Shown one piece after another: positions 44,260 to 52,752 of a stretch of 64,000 bases of DNA. The stretch is taken from NCBI GenBank assembly GCA_018003015.1, contig JAGNEZ010000029.1:1-64000 (forward strand), in the 5' to 3' direction. The position numbers and the translations under genes are program-made. This DNA comes from Phycisphaerae bacterium (GTDB lineage Bacteria; Planctomycetota; Phycisphaerae; UBA1845; PWPN01). Each line of letters begins with the position of its first letter. Within the stretch, counting starts at the first letter, position 1. Below the pieces are notes generated by a model. The model was not told the origin of the DNA. It saw nothing but the letters and a program-made list of their open reading frames with translations, and did not search any database.

Positions 44260-46959
44260 CTAACGCCGGATCTCAACCTCCCACCGGACCGGTCGGTCAC
44301 CTGCCACCAGGGCCACGTCCTCGCCCGCCTTCACGGTCTGACCACCAAGCCGAACCGTACTCGCCCAGTCACGCGTGTGCAGCACGACTCGTGTCGGAGG
44401 TGTCCGCACGGGGACGGCGACTTCCAGGACTGCGGTTCTGCCGTCTTGGGCGATCGCCAGGTTCATCGTGAGCGGCCCAAACCGCGTGAGCACGTTTCTC
44501 AGCGACGTCTTCGCGCCGGGAGCCAGCCAGGTCGACGGCAAGCCTTCGAGCAGATGCAGCTCGGCCCCTCGCTCGATACAGAGCAGGTGGGCTGTCAGCC
44601 GGATGAACTCCGCGCTGGCCCAGTTGTGGGGCATGTCGCCGCAGATCTCCTCCGCCGAACCAACGGGATTCTGCTCCTCACGCCAGGCGAGCAGCGGAGA
44701 GGAGTGATTGCCAAAGGCGTAGAGCACCTCGGCCGCTTTCCTGCCCTGCCCCAGCCAGGCGAAGGCGTGCCCGTAGAACGACCCGCCGTAGCCCCAGATA
44801 CCCGCGTCCAGCCAGCCGGTACCCTTGACCAACCCCTGGCATTCGTTGTCGGTCAGGCTGGCCATTGTGCCGAGCAGGATCGGATCACTGGACGCGAACA
44901 GCTCTCCGGGGTAGACACCGTGCAGGAAAGCCCACAGAGCTTTGTGTGGGGCCTTCTTCAATGGGCGATCCATGGGGATGGGCAACATGCGGTTGCCGAA
45001 CGAGTCGGCGTATAGGTCGCGGGCCGCGGCCTTCGCGAAGGTCGCCCACATGTCGTCGTATTCGGCCGCCCAGCGCTTGGCCGAACCTGCCTTGCCCATC
45101 CGCTCGGCCATGGCGACGGCCGACTTCAGGCCAGTGAGAATCCAGTAGACGTTGGTGTACTCGCTGATCGGACCGCCAAGTCCGCCGTCAGGGAAGCCGG
45201 GGGGCACCAGCCCTGCGTGCAGGGCCCTCGGATCGGCCGAGGCCCGCTTGCGAAGTTCGGCGATGAGACTGACCGCCTTCTCGACTCGTGGCCAGGTTTC
45301 CTTCAGCCACTCCCGGTCGCCGGTCAACTGTTGGTGGCGGTCGATGACCCACAACACGATGCCCGTTTCCTTCCAGTGCTGATTGAGCAGCTCGAAAGAA
45401 CCATCCGGCCGCTGCTGGCTCAACATGTACTGCACGCCGGCCCGGGTCTCTTTGGCCCGATCCAGCATGGTCACTGCCTCGAGCAGAAAGGCCCCGTCCA
45501 CGATCCACAAGCCTCGATAGCAGGTCGGCCCGACCTGGAATGCGGGTAGGCCGTCCTTGATCTCGCGAGCCTGATAGATGTTGCGAATGCAGGAGTCGAT
45601 CAGGGCCTGCAACCCGGCGTCCGGCACCGTCATTCCCCCGTAGGGGAGATCGGCTTTCTGCCAGTACTCGCGTGCCTTGCCCAAAGCCCCTTCCGCCTGC
45701 TGAACCGTCCAGCTCTGCGGATCCGCCGCTCGGGTGATCGCGACGACGAAGCTGTGCGTTTCGCCAGATCGCAGCGTTGTGGTCGTGAGTGCGATCGTCG
45801 CTTCCCGTTCGGCCACCTTCGCCGATTCCACCCCGCCGCAGCAACGAACCATGGGCTGCCCACCGACCCAGAGCGTAGCCGTCGGCTCGTCGTAGCGAAT
45901 TCCGAGCTGCGACTGCACCCGGATCACCGGCCGGGCCTCGGGACGCAACGAGGCGGTGGCCCGAACCGAGGCCAGTACGAGGTCCGCCCGCGGTGTTCTT
46001 TGTGGTGAGCCGGCATGGCGGCCGCCGGGCAGATAGCCTACGGCCTTCGTGGTGGCTTCGCCTCGGATGACTGCGTCGAGGTCCGGCTGCTGCTCGAACA
46101 CCCAGAGGGCGTTGAGGATGGTGTTCTTGTCCGAAGCGACCGCGGCGGCGCTGACCTCAATATCGAGCCATCCGTCGCCGTTCAGATCCTTGGCATCGAC
46201 CGCCTTGGCGAACGCCACATTCTGGCCACGGTCCGCGATCGGATCGACCTGGTTCCGGATCTTGCCCTCGACCCGAAGCTCGAGCACCCGCTTCCCGGGC
46301 TTGTTCCAGTAACCCTCACACAGGCCGAAGACGACACAATAATCCTTGCCAGCCTCGGCCTTGAAGCGGTAGCGGAGTGATGTGCCGAAACCGACGTCGA
46401 TGTCAGCGAAGACCGCCCCGGCCGGAGCCTTGGGTCTGGCCCAGCCAAGGTTGGGAGCAAACTGGCCGAGCCGTTCGATACCACGCCCCGAGCTCAGTCT
46501 CGCAAACTCCTGCGTGGGTGTCGACGGCCACGCGGCCTGGTCGGTGACCGCGAACGCCTGCGTGGTCAGCTCCAGCGACCCTTGCTTGGCGGTCGTGATC
46601 ACGATGGGCACGCGCGGCTCGTCCAGCCGCTGGTCGGTCCATGTGACCGGCTCCCCGTCCAGCCCAATGGTGATCCGCGTGCCAAACTGAGCGAATTCGC
46701 CGGGATAGTCGTACAGCATTGCCCCATCCTTGCCCACGAGCGTCTTCTGCCAGTCGTCGGGCAGGCAGATCGAGGTCTGCCAGTAGGATGGCTGAAAACG
46801 GTGGTCGAGCACAAAGGGCTTGTCCAGCGACTTGCCCAGCTTGAGCCCGGGGCACGAGACCTCGCCCTCGCGGTATTGGAGCTGGACGTCAGCCGCGGTG
46901 ACGAAGCTGGCGAGCATCAGGAAAAGATGGGTCCCGGCAACAGTGGGTAGGCAACGCAT
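44260..46959 (-). CDS. Exported six-hairpin glycoside hydrolase-like protein
   Basis: Product of 899 residues. Signal peptide about 1-23 (MRCLPTVAGTHLFLMLASFVTAA). Residues 25-420 are beta-rich, including a DLNGDGWLDIEV Ca-loop-like stretch. The C-terminal half is a helical barrel with PTCYRGLWIVDGAFLLEA, MLSQQRPDGSFELLNQHWKETGIVLWVIDRHQQLTGD and WGYGGSFYGHAFAWLGQG, which resembles family 78 alpha-rhamnosidases and related six-hairpin glycosidases. A final beta domain holds LPSTWLAPGAKTSLRNVLTRFGPL. Specificity is not assigned. ATG 46959 gives a clean signal peptide; a TTG 10 codons upstream has a better ribosome site (GAGG). Confidence 0.75.
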   Translation of the reverse strand: MRCLPTVAGTHLFLMLASFVTAADVQLQYREGEVSCPGLKLGKSLDKPFVLDHRFQPSYWQTSICLPDDWQKTLVGKDGAMLYDYPGEFAQFGTRITIGLDGEPVTWTDQRLDEPRVPIVITTAKQGSLELTTQAFAVTDQAAWPSTPTQEFARLSSGRGIERLGQFAPNLGWARPKAPAGAVFADIDVGFGTSLRYRFKAEAGKDYCVVFGLCEGYWNKPGKRVLELRVEGKIRNQVDPIADRGQNVAFAKAVDAKDLNGDGWLDIEVSAAAVASDKNTILNALWVFEQQPDLDAVIRGEATTKAVGYLPGGRHAGSPQRTPRADLVLASVRATASLRPEARPVIRVQSQLGIRYDEPTATLWVGGQPMVRCCGGVESAKVAEREATIALTTTTLRSGETHSFVVAITRAADPQSWTVQQAEGALGKAREYWQKADLPYGGMTVPDAGLQALIDSCIRNIYQAREIKDGLPAFQVGPTCYRGLWIVDGAFLLEAVTMLDRAKETRAGVQYMLSQQRPDGSFELLNQHWKETGIVLWVIDRHQQLTGDREWLKETWPRVEKAVSLIAELRKRASADPRALHAGLVPPGFPDGGLGGPISEYTNVYWILTGLKSAVAMAERMGKAGSAKRWAAEYDDMWATFAKAAARDLYADSFGNRMLPIPMDRPLKKAPHKALWAFLHGVYPGELFASSDPILLGTMASLTDNECQGLVKGTGWLDAGIWGYGGSFYGHAFAWLGQGRKAAEVLYAFGNHSSPLLAWREEQNPVGSAEEICGDMPHNWASAEFIRLTAHLLCIERGAELHLLEGLPSTWLAPGAKTSLRNVLTRFGPLTMNLAIAQDGRTAVLEVAVPVRTPPTRVVLHTRDWASTVRLGGQTVKAGEDVALVAGDRPVRWEVEIRR

Positions 46960-47111
46960 GAGATGGCCCCGAGAACAAAGCAGGTACAAATGCCCTCGCT
47001 TGTCGCGTGATTATAGACGAGAGTGGCTGCTACGCCAGCGTCTAACGGAGACGTTCAGGCGGTGGTGGGCGAGGATTAAGGTCAGCCGGGCCGTGTTGGG
47101 GGGACCGTGCT

Positions 47112-48140
47112 CTACGTCGCTTCCTTCGGTTTGGAACGGGCAGGCTGCGTCGCCGTGGTCTCTGCTCTTCGAATGATGCGGTCGATCAACTTGCCGCCGC
47201 CGGCCACCCCACGGAGAAGGCGTTTCTTCTGTTCCTCAGTCAGTTGTTGGGTGTCCTTGTGGTTGGGCCTGGACGCGTAAAGAACCCACTTCGGGAACTT
47301 CCGGTCCTGGTCCAAGAGGGTGATCTTGTCACCGTCGATCTGGAGCAGGTGATAAACCCAGTAGTTGTGTGATTTCCCGTCCTTACCGGCCTCGCCGTAG
47401 ACAAAGGTGGTGTGAACGATCTGGCATCCTCTGCCGGGCGACGTCCTGACGAAGTCCTCGGGCCCCGGGGTGACCGTCGGCTCCGTTAGGACGGCATGGT
47501 GCGTGGTTGTTGAAAGCAGAAGCACACGATCGTAGTACTCCGCCCCAAGGCCGCACCCGCCGCTGGGAAAATGGAGGACGTAATCAGGCTTCCCGTCCTG
47601 GTTGAGGTCGCCTCGATAGGCCGCGGAAGCACACCACTTGTACGCCGAGACCCGCCTGGGCGGCAGCATCGTATCCCCGTCGGCTCCGATGAGCGTGAGC
47701 CAACATCCATCATCCTGCTGACGCACCTGGATCCTCGGTCCTCTCGAGCGGGCTTCTCCAAACGTGTATTGCAGGCCTGGTTGGTTGGCGGGCGGTATCA
47801 CGCGGTCCATCACCGGGAGTTCGGTCAGTCTCACCTGAGGAGGCGGCTTGCCAGGCTCGAACGGGCCGTAGTCTCTGGGATAGGCCCACAACGCCGCTGG
47901 TGCCGTCAGGATCATCGCTGCGCTTGCCACACGTGAGATCAGGCCCGAGGGGCGAAATCGGCCGAACGCGCCTTCGCGGACCGCCCCTTCGGGGCAGGAC
48001 GGCCGCCGGTACGACGGCGAGTCAGAGGTGGTTAGCGGCAGAAGGTGATTCGCAGCCGGGTATGCGCTGCCGTTTCCTCGGTCGCGGGCCCCTGTAAGGT
48101 CTTGAAACAGACTGGCTTGGTTTGTGCCTTCCACGGCCAT
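47112..48140 (-). CDS. Exported protein of unknown function with one DxNxDGxxD loop
   Basis: Product of 342 residues if translated from ATG 48140 (GAGGAG just upstream). A plausible signal sequence (GLISRVASAAMILTAPAALWAYP) only begins near residue 66, so the true start may be later and the first 60 residues may not be translated. The mature part contains RGDLNQDGKPDYVLHFPSGGCGLGAEYYDRVLLLS, an FG-GAP-like Ca loop in a beta context, and LTEEQKKRLLRGVAGGGKLIDRIIRRA at the end. It lies 11 bp downstream of sucD, so it is read through from that gene. Confidence 0.6.
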   Translation of the reverse strand: MAVEGTNQASLFQDLTGARDRGNGSAYPAANHLLPLTTSDSPSYRRPSCPEGAVREGAFGRFRPSGLISRVASAAMILTAPAALWAYPRDYGPFEPGKPPPQVRLTELPVMDRVIPPANQPGLQYTFGEARSRGPRIQVRQQDDGCWLTLIGADGDTMLPPRRVSAYKWCASAAYRGDLNQDGKPDYVLHFPSGGCGLGAEYYDRVLLLSTTTHHAVLTEPTVTPGPEDFVRTSPGRGCQIVHTTFVYGEAGKDGKSHNYWVYHLLQIDGDKITLLDQDRKFPKWVLYASRPNHKDTQQLTEEQKKRLLRGVAGGGKLIDRIIRRAETTATQPARSKPKEAT

Positions 48141-48151
48141 GGACTCCTCGG

Positions 48152-49039
48152 CTATCGCAGAAGAAGAGCGATGGTCCCTCCAATGTCCGCCGGGCTCTTG
48201 GCCACCATGATCCCCGCGGCTTCGAGGGCGGCAATCTTGCTCGCGGCCGTGCCTTCGCCGTCAGAGATGATGGCGCCGGCATGGCCCATGCGGCGGCCCG
48301 GCGGAGCGGTCTGGCCGGCGATGAACGCCACCACCGGCTTGGTGACGTTCGCCTTGATGTACACCGCCGCCTGCTCCTCGTCAGTGCCACCGATCTCGCC
48401 GATCAGGACAATCCCGTGCGTCGCAGGGTCTTTCTGGAACATCTCCAGCAGCTCGATGAAGTTCAGCCCTTTGACCGGGTCGCCTCCGATACCGATGCAG
48501 GTCGACTGGGAGAGCCCGCGTGTCGTGCACTGCCAGACGGCTTCGTACGTCAGCGTGCCGCTCCGGGAAATGAGCCCCACGTTCTTCGAGCCGTTGGCCG
48601 GTGCCTTGTGAATGTAGCCAGGCATGATCCCGATCTTGCACTCGCCGGGCGTGATGATGCCCGGGCAGTTTGGGCCGACCAGCTTCACGCCCCGATCGTC
48701 GAGGTACTTGCGGAGCCGGATCATGTCCAGCGTGGGCACGCCCTCGGTGATGAGCACGACCAATCCGATGCCAGCGTCGGCCGCCTCCATGGCCGCGTCC
48801 GACGCAAAGGGAGCGGGCACGAAGATGAGGGTTGCGTCCGCCTCAGTCGCCCGGATCGCCTGGTGACAGGAGTCAAAGATCGGCAGACCATGCTCGCTCT
48901 TGGTGCCGCCCTTGCCAGGGGTGACCCCGCCGACCATCTTCGTACCGTAGGTCAGGCATTGGCCGGTGTGAAACGCGCCGGCCCTGCCGGTTATGCCCTG
49001 GCAGATGACGCGAGTGTCCTTGTTGACGAGAATGCTCAT
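48152..49039 (-). CDS. sucD: Succinyl-CoA ligase alpha subunit
   Basis: Product of 295 residues. The CoA-binding Rossmann part has [55 protein letters not shown] and [13 protein letters not shown] follow, and [10 protein letters not shown] carries His253, the residue phosphorylated during catalysis. With SucC it converts succinyl-CoA to succinate with substrate-level phosphorylation in the TCA cycle. Its partner sucC is not adjacent but 3.7 kb upstream on the same strand (52753-53913), which is unusual. Confidence 0.96.
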   Translation of the reverse strand: MSILVNKDTRVICQGITGRAGAFHTGQCLTYGTKMVGGVTPGKGGTKSEHGLPIFDSCHQAIRATEADATLIFVPAPFASDAAMEAADAGIGLVVLITEGVPTLDMIRLRKYLDDRGVKLVGPNCPGIITPGECKIGIMPGYIHKAPANGSKNVGLISRSGTLTYEAVWQCTTRGLSQSTCIGIGGDPVKGLNFIELLEMFQKDPATHGIVLIGEIGGTDEEQAAVYIKANVTKPVVAFIAGQTAPPGRRMGHAGAIISDGEGTAASKIAALEAAGIMVAKSPADIGGTIALLLR

Positions 49040-49133
49040 GAAGTAGCTTTTCAGCAGTCAGCGATCAGAGATCAGCTTTGACGGCTCAGCTAAGCTTAGG
49101 CTTCGCAGCTGAATATGGCAATCGGCTCGTGAA

Positions 49134-49592
49134 TCACGGGTCTGCGTTCGACATTGCGATCGGCTGTTCCAGCGTGAGGCAGTAGTCGGTGAAGCCGACC
49201 GCATGCCAGAAAGCGATGCCTGGGGTGTTGCCGACGAGGACTTCCACCCGCAGTCGCGGGGCGTTTTGCCAGGCGTGCTGCATCAGCCACTTCATCGCCG
49301 TCCGTCCGATGCCTTGTCGCCGATAGTCGCGATCTACGAAGAACTGCCGCAGGTAGTACCACCCGGGCTCGCGGCGATACAGCCCGTAGCCCAGAACACG
49401 CCCGGCACGTGAGAAGATGACCGCCTCGTACTCACCCTCCAGCCAACCGGCCATCCGTTGTTCGAGCTCCGCGACCGTCATGGTGTTCCGATGGTGTTCA
49501 TCCTCGATCAGCCGGCGGTTGAGCACCGCCAGCGTGGGATAGTCCTCCTTTGTGGCGTAGCGGTACTCGAGGGTATCGTTTGGCGGATTCAC
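49134..49592 (-). CDS. GNAT-family N-acetyltransferase
   Basis: Product of 152 residues. YLRQFFVDRDYRRQGIGRTAMKWL contains the R/Q-x-x-G-x-G/A acetyl-CoA loop, and FWHAVGFTDYCLTLEQ is the typical C-terminal strand-helix. The N-terminus YRYATKEDYPTLAVLNRRLIEDEHHRN binds substrate in the family. The substrate is unknown. The frame runs back into the neighbouring gene, but GGAGG seven bases before GTG 49592 picks this start, leaving a 19-bp gap to the TIM-barrel gene. Confidence 0.87.
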   Translation of the reverse strand: MNPPNDTLEYRYATKEDYPTLAVLNRRLIEDEHHRNTMTVAELEQRMAGWLEGEYEAVIFSRAGRVLGYGLYRREPGWYYLRQFFVDRDYRRQGIGRTAMKWLMQHAWQNAPRLRVEVLVGNTPGIAFWHAVGFTDYCLTLEQPIAMSNADP

Positions 49593-49611
49593 GATTGTGC
49601 CTCCGTGTGGT

Positions 49612-50496
49612 TCAAATCCCGTCCACGAACGGCTCCAGGCAGCGTTTGGCCACCAGCAACCCGGTGTCCTCGAGTTGCCGGCCACCCGGGTGGTTGTGGT
49701 AGACCGCATCGTGCCAGCCCTCAATATTCAGATCCCCGCGGTATCCGGCCCTCAGCAGTTCCTTGACGATGGCCGCCCAGTCCGAATCGCCCAGACCGGG
49801 GAAGCAGTGCTCGATCGCCCCCGGGTGGCAGATGCCGTAACGGCCCATCACGTCGCGATAGACCTTGGCGTCCTTGGAATGGACGTGATAAACCTTCGAT
49901 CCGAACTGCCGCAAGTTGGCGACCGGGTCGATCAGCTGGCAGAGGAGGTGCGAGGCATCCCATTCCAGGCCGATCGCCTCAGACGGCACGGCGTCGAAGC
50001 ACCGCTCCCACATGGCCGGCGTGCAGATGCAGTTGATCCCTCCGAACGGCAGGTGGAAAAAACCCATCGGGCAATGCTCGAAGGCAATGCGGACCCCGGC
50101 ATCGGCCGCCGCCTTGGCGTGTTCGTTCCAGATCTCCTTGAACCGAGGCAGCGAGGCGTCGAGTTCGGCGTTCATGACCCGCCCGGCGAAACCCGCTACC
50201 GTGCCGACGCCCAGCTCGCGGGCCAGGGTGATGCAGCTCCGCACCCGCTCGTGGTGAGCTCGGGCCACGTTCGGGTCGGCGTCCATGTGGTTAACGTAGA
50301 AGCCGCCGATGCAACTGACCCGCAGTCCGGCCTCTCGGTAGGTTGCTCGGACCTCAGCCGCCCGGCTCTGCCAGCCGTCGTGCCCGGGCATGAACGGATC
50401 CTCGGGCTTGACCAGCAGCTCCACGCTGCCGAACCCATGCTGACGAGCGAAGGCGATGCGATCACGATCGAAGGAACTCAGGAATCCGATACGCAT
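49612..50496 (-). CDS. Sugar phosphate isomerase/epimerase (TIM barrel)
   Basis: Product of 294 residues. MRIGFLSSFDRDRIAFARQHGFGSVELLV is the first strand/helix; IAFEHCPMGFFHLPFGG carries a metal-ligand Glu; GLEWDASHLLCQLIDP gives Asp/His ligands; KVYHVHSKDAKV another His; and DLNIEGWHDAVY the terminal Glu. It belongs to the same superfamily as the gene at 11915, but their sequences differ clearly. AAGGAG eight bases before ATG 50496 discards a 26-codon upstream extension that lies in the inverted-repeat region. Confidence 0.87.
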   Translation of the reverse strand: MRIGFLSSFDRDRIAFARQHGFGSVELLVKPEDPFMPGHDGWQSRAAEVRATYREAGLRVSCIGGFYVNHMDADPNVARAHHERVRSCITLARELGVGTVAGFAGRVMNAELDASLPRFKEIWNEHAKAAADAGVRIAFEHCPMGFFHLPFGGINCICTPAMWERCFDAVPSEAIGLEWDASHLLCQLIDPVANLRQFGSKVYHVHSKDAKVYRDVMGRYGICHPGAIEHCFPGLGDSDWAAIVKELLRAGYRGDLNIEGWHDAVYHNHPGGRQLEDTGLLVAKRCLEPFVDGI

Positions 50497-50549
50497 CAGC
50501 AAGGCTCCTTCTTGGCGCTCGCAGGCTCGATCCAGCCTGGGTGGAAAGT

Positions 50550-50599
50550 GTGGGACAGGCTTCCAGCCTGTCATCTGGCCGGCAAGATGCCGGTCCCAC
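50550..50599. repeat. 50-bp nested inverted repeat (two hairpins inside an outer stem)
   Basis: Outer arms GTGGGAC (50550-50556) and GTCCCAC (50593-50599) are perfectly complementary. Inside lie GACAGGCTTCCAGCCTGTC (50554-50572, 8-bp arms) and CCGGCAAGATGCCGG (50579-50593, 6-bp arms). The element can fold as a three-way junction on either strand. It resembles REP-like interspersed elements known from other genomes. I see only one copy in this window. Confidence 0.75.
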
Positions 50600-50601
50600 G
50601 C

Positions 50602-52401
50602 TCAATCGGCTAGGCTCCCGGTCGATCGGCCGCCCGGTCGCTGCAAGGCTTTGACTCCGGCCAGCATCTCCACACGCCGCACGAACCACTTGGCGGCCGT
50701 CTCGCCCGGGATCATACCCGCCAGCTGCACCTTCCGGCCACCGCAGGTCTCCGCCTTCACCGCATACCACCGCCTGTTGCCGCTGCTGGCGGACTGCGAT
50801 TGGGTGATCGTCACGATCTCCGAGGCCGGCACCTCCTTCCTCAATATGATCGGTCCCAGCCGCCGCGCCACTCGGACGATGCCGGGCTCAAAAGAGACCC
50901 GCGTGCCGCCGATGAGGCTAAACAGCACTAGCCAGAGGAGCAGTGATACGAGCCCGAAGACGATCAGGAAAATCAGCATGAACCACTCATGTTGAGCGAC
51001 CTGCATCGCGGAGAAGACTGCCACTCCACTGCACACGACGGCAGCACCTAAAAACACGGCCGCAAGTCCCACGCCGGGCCATGCGGACGAGACCAGCGAA
51101 GGATAGCCCGAGGCGTCCCGTTCCTCCCGGACCTTGCCCGGCGCGGGCGACTCATCACTTTCGAGCATCTCTCGTTCGAGACGGTCCATCTCGGGTGACT
51201 CGCCCAGCGATGGGTCACTCGATTCCGTTCGAAAGACCGGGACGTCAAAGGTCAGGTCGAGGTCCACGCCCGGTATCTCTGCCCGGGCGTGCAGCTCCCA
51301 GGTCACCGGCCGCTCCTGCAGCGAATCGTCGTAGGGCTCGCACGAGTAGGGAATCTGGAAGTCTATTGGCAGCACGACGCCCGCGTGGCCGAAAGTCGTA
51401 CTCGGCGGGTGAACCGCCCGGCTGTCCTCCCAGAGCGTATTGCGATTCGTGTCCTCACCGGACGAGACGGTGCGGATGCAGCGCAGCGTGAGGGTCACCT
51501 CGTCCAACTGCGACAGCCCGCCGCTAACCAGCAGATTGCCCTTGAAGTGTCCGCCAATCACGCCGGGAAAGGTGTCCAACTCCAGGCGAGTGCCGCGGAA
51601 CTTGCGAGCCATGAGCGTGGCCCGGATGGCGCCGCCGATGAGCAGCAGCCCGACCAGCGGAAAGACGATCACAAAAAGCCACAACAATGTCAGCGGCCCG
51701 TGACTCAGCTCCGGCCAGATCGCCGTCGACACCGGGAGGGTGATGCCGTTCCAGAGAATCGCCCCGGCCCACGTGCCCGCCGCCTTGTGACTTGCCTTGC
51801 TGTGAATGACTCCGCCCGCCCACCGCTTGTTCCACAACCATGGCTCGTCGGGGTATTGCTGAGACATCCGCTGGGCATGCCGGCCGGTGGAGGTTCCGAC
51901 CAGGCCGATCGTCAGCATGAGTCCTCCGAAGCCGCCAAAAACGACAATGAAGCCGACGAAGAACATGACCATCAACCAGCGGATCTCGCGATCCAGCAGG
52001 GCTCTCTCCGGCTTGTGGGGGTTGACGTAGCATACCACCGGCTGCTGCCGGTCGAACGCCTGCTTGAGCCGCTCATAGGTGGCCCGCTGCCACTTGCCGA
52101 TGTTGTCGCTGCCCCCGATGAGGCTCACCCGGTCGCCTTTGTATTCCCGTCCCTCAAACGTGTAGACATAGCTGCAGACGACACGGTCGGTTTCGTCGCT
52201 CTCCATCTTCACGAACACGATTTCGGCCGGCGTCTCAGCCCAGCTCCGGGCCGCGTAGTAATGGACGATCATGCGAGCACAGAGGAACGCCATGACGCAT
52301 CCAACGGCAAAGAACGGCAGGCCGAATAGCGAGAGTCCCCAGCGGCGTTTCTTGGAGAGCGACGCGTGCTTCGTTTTCTGTTCCATGGTATGGGCTTTCA
52401 T
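50602..52401 (-). CDS. Multi-pass DUF3592-type membrane protein
   Basis: Product of 599 residues. Residues 20-160 match the DUF3592 plan: membrane helix, an extracytoplasmic beta domain with TPAEIVFVKMESDETDRVVCSYVYTFEGREYKGDRV and CYVNPHKPERALLD, then a second helix. Further helices lie at about 225-270, 440-465 and 475-500; a long soluble beta-rich part (about 270-400) and a C-terminal ~90-residue soluble domain follow. Function is unknown. No SD is visible, and an ATG five codons downstream is an alternative. It sits between sucC and sucD. Confidence 0.78.
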   Translation of the reverse strand: MKAHTMEQKTKHASLSKKRRWGLSLFGLPFFAVGCVMAFLCARMIVHYYAARSWAETPAEIVFVKMESDETDRVVCSYVYTFEGREYKGDRVSLIGGSDNIGKWQRATYERLKQAFDRQQPVVCYVNPHKPERALLDREIRWLMVMFFVGFIVVFGGFGGLMLTIGLVGTSTGRHAQRMSQQYPDEPWLWNKRWAGGVIHSKASHKAAGTWAGAILWNGITLPVSTAIWPELSHGPLTLLWLFVIVFPLVGLLLIGGAIRATLMARKFRGTRLELDTFPGVIGGHFKGNLLVSGGLSQLDEVTLTLRCIRTVSSGEDTNRNTLWEDSRAVHPPSTTFGHAGVVLPIDFQIPYSCEPYDDSLQERPVTWELHARAEIPGVDLDLTFDVPVFRTESSDPSLGESPEMDRLEREMLESDESPAPGKVREERDASGYPSLVSSAWPGVGLAAVFLGAAVVCSGVAVFSAMQVAQHEWFMLIFLIVFGLVSLLLWLVLFSLIGGTRVSFEPGIVRVARRLGPIILRKEVPASEIVTITQSQSASSGNRRWYAVKAETCGGRKVQLAGMIPGETAAKWFVRRVEMLAGVKALQRPGGRSTGSLAD

Positions 52402-52752
52402 GCCGGGTTCTGGCGGCGGAAATAGTAGCTCCGCGTTCTCGATCTAGGTATTGCCGCTGTGGGAGAGAAGCCGACGGTGCCGCAATCGACTCCGTCAACG
52501 AGGCTCTTCCTCCCCGAGCAACAGGCGAGCCGGAACACATGGGAGAAGACGATCATGATCCCTGGAGATTACAGCGGAATAGGAGCGTCTCGCAAGCTTG
52601 GCCGGAGCTGGGCATTCCCGCGAGCGGTGACGGCCTGCATTCGCCGACAGCACCCCGACGCCAGGCCAGAGAAAGTGATCCGCCTCGACTACGCGCGGAT
52701 GGCTGTAGACCGCCCCTGGAAGCCATGCCGTGAGTGGAGCCGAGGTCCTCGC
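52402..52752. other. Intergenic 351 bp without a supportable gene
   Basis: It lies between the DUF3592 start and the sucC end. A plus-strand open frame (52459-52809) crosses it and runs antisense into sucC; it has no ribosome site or recognisable motif. No clear promoter was found for the leftward DUF3592 gene. Confidence 0.5.
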
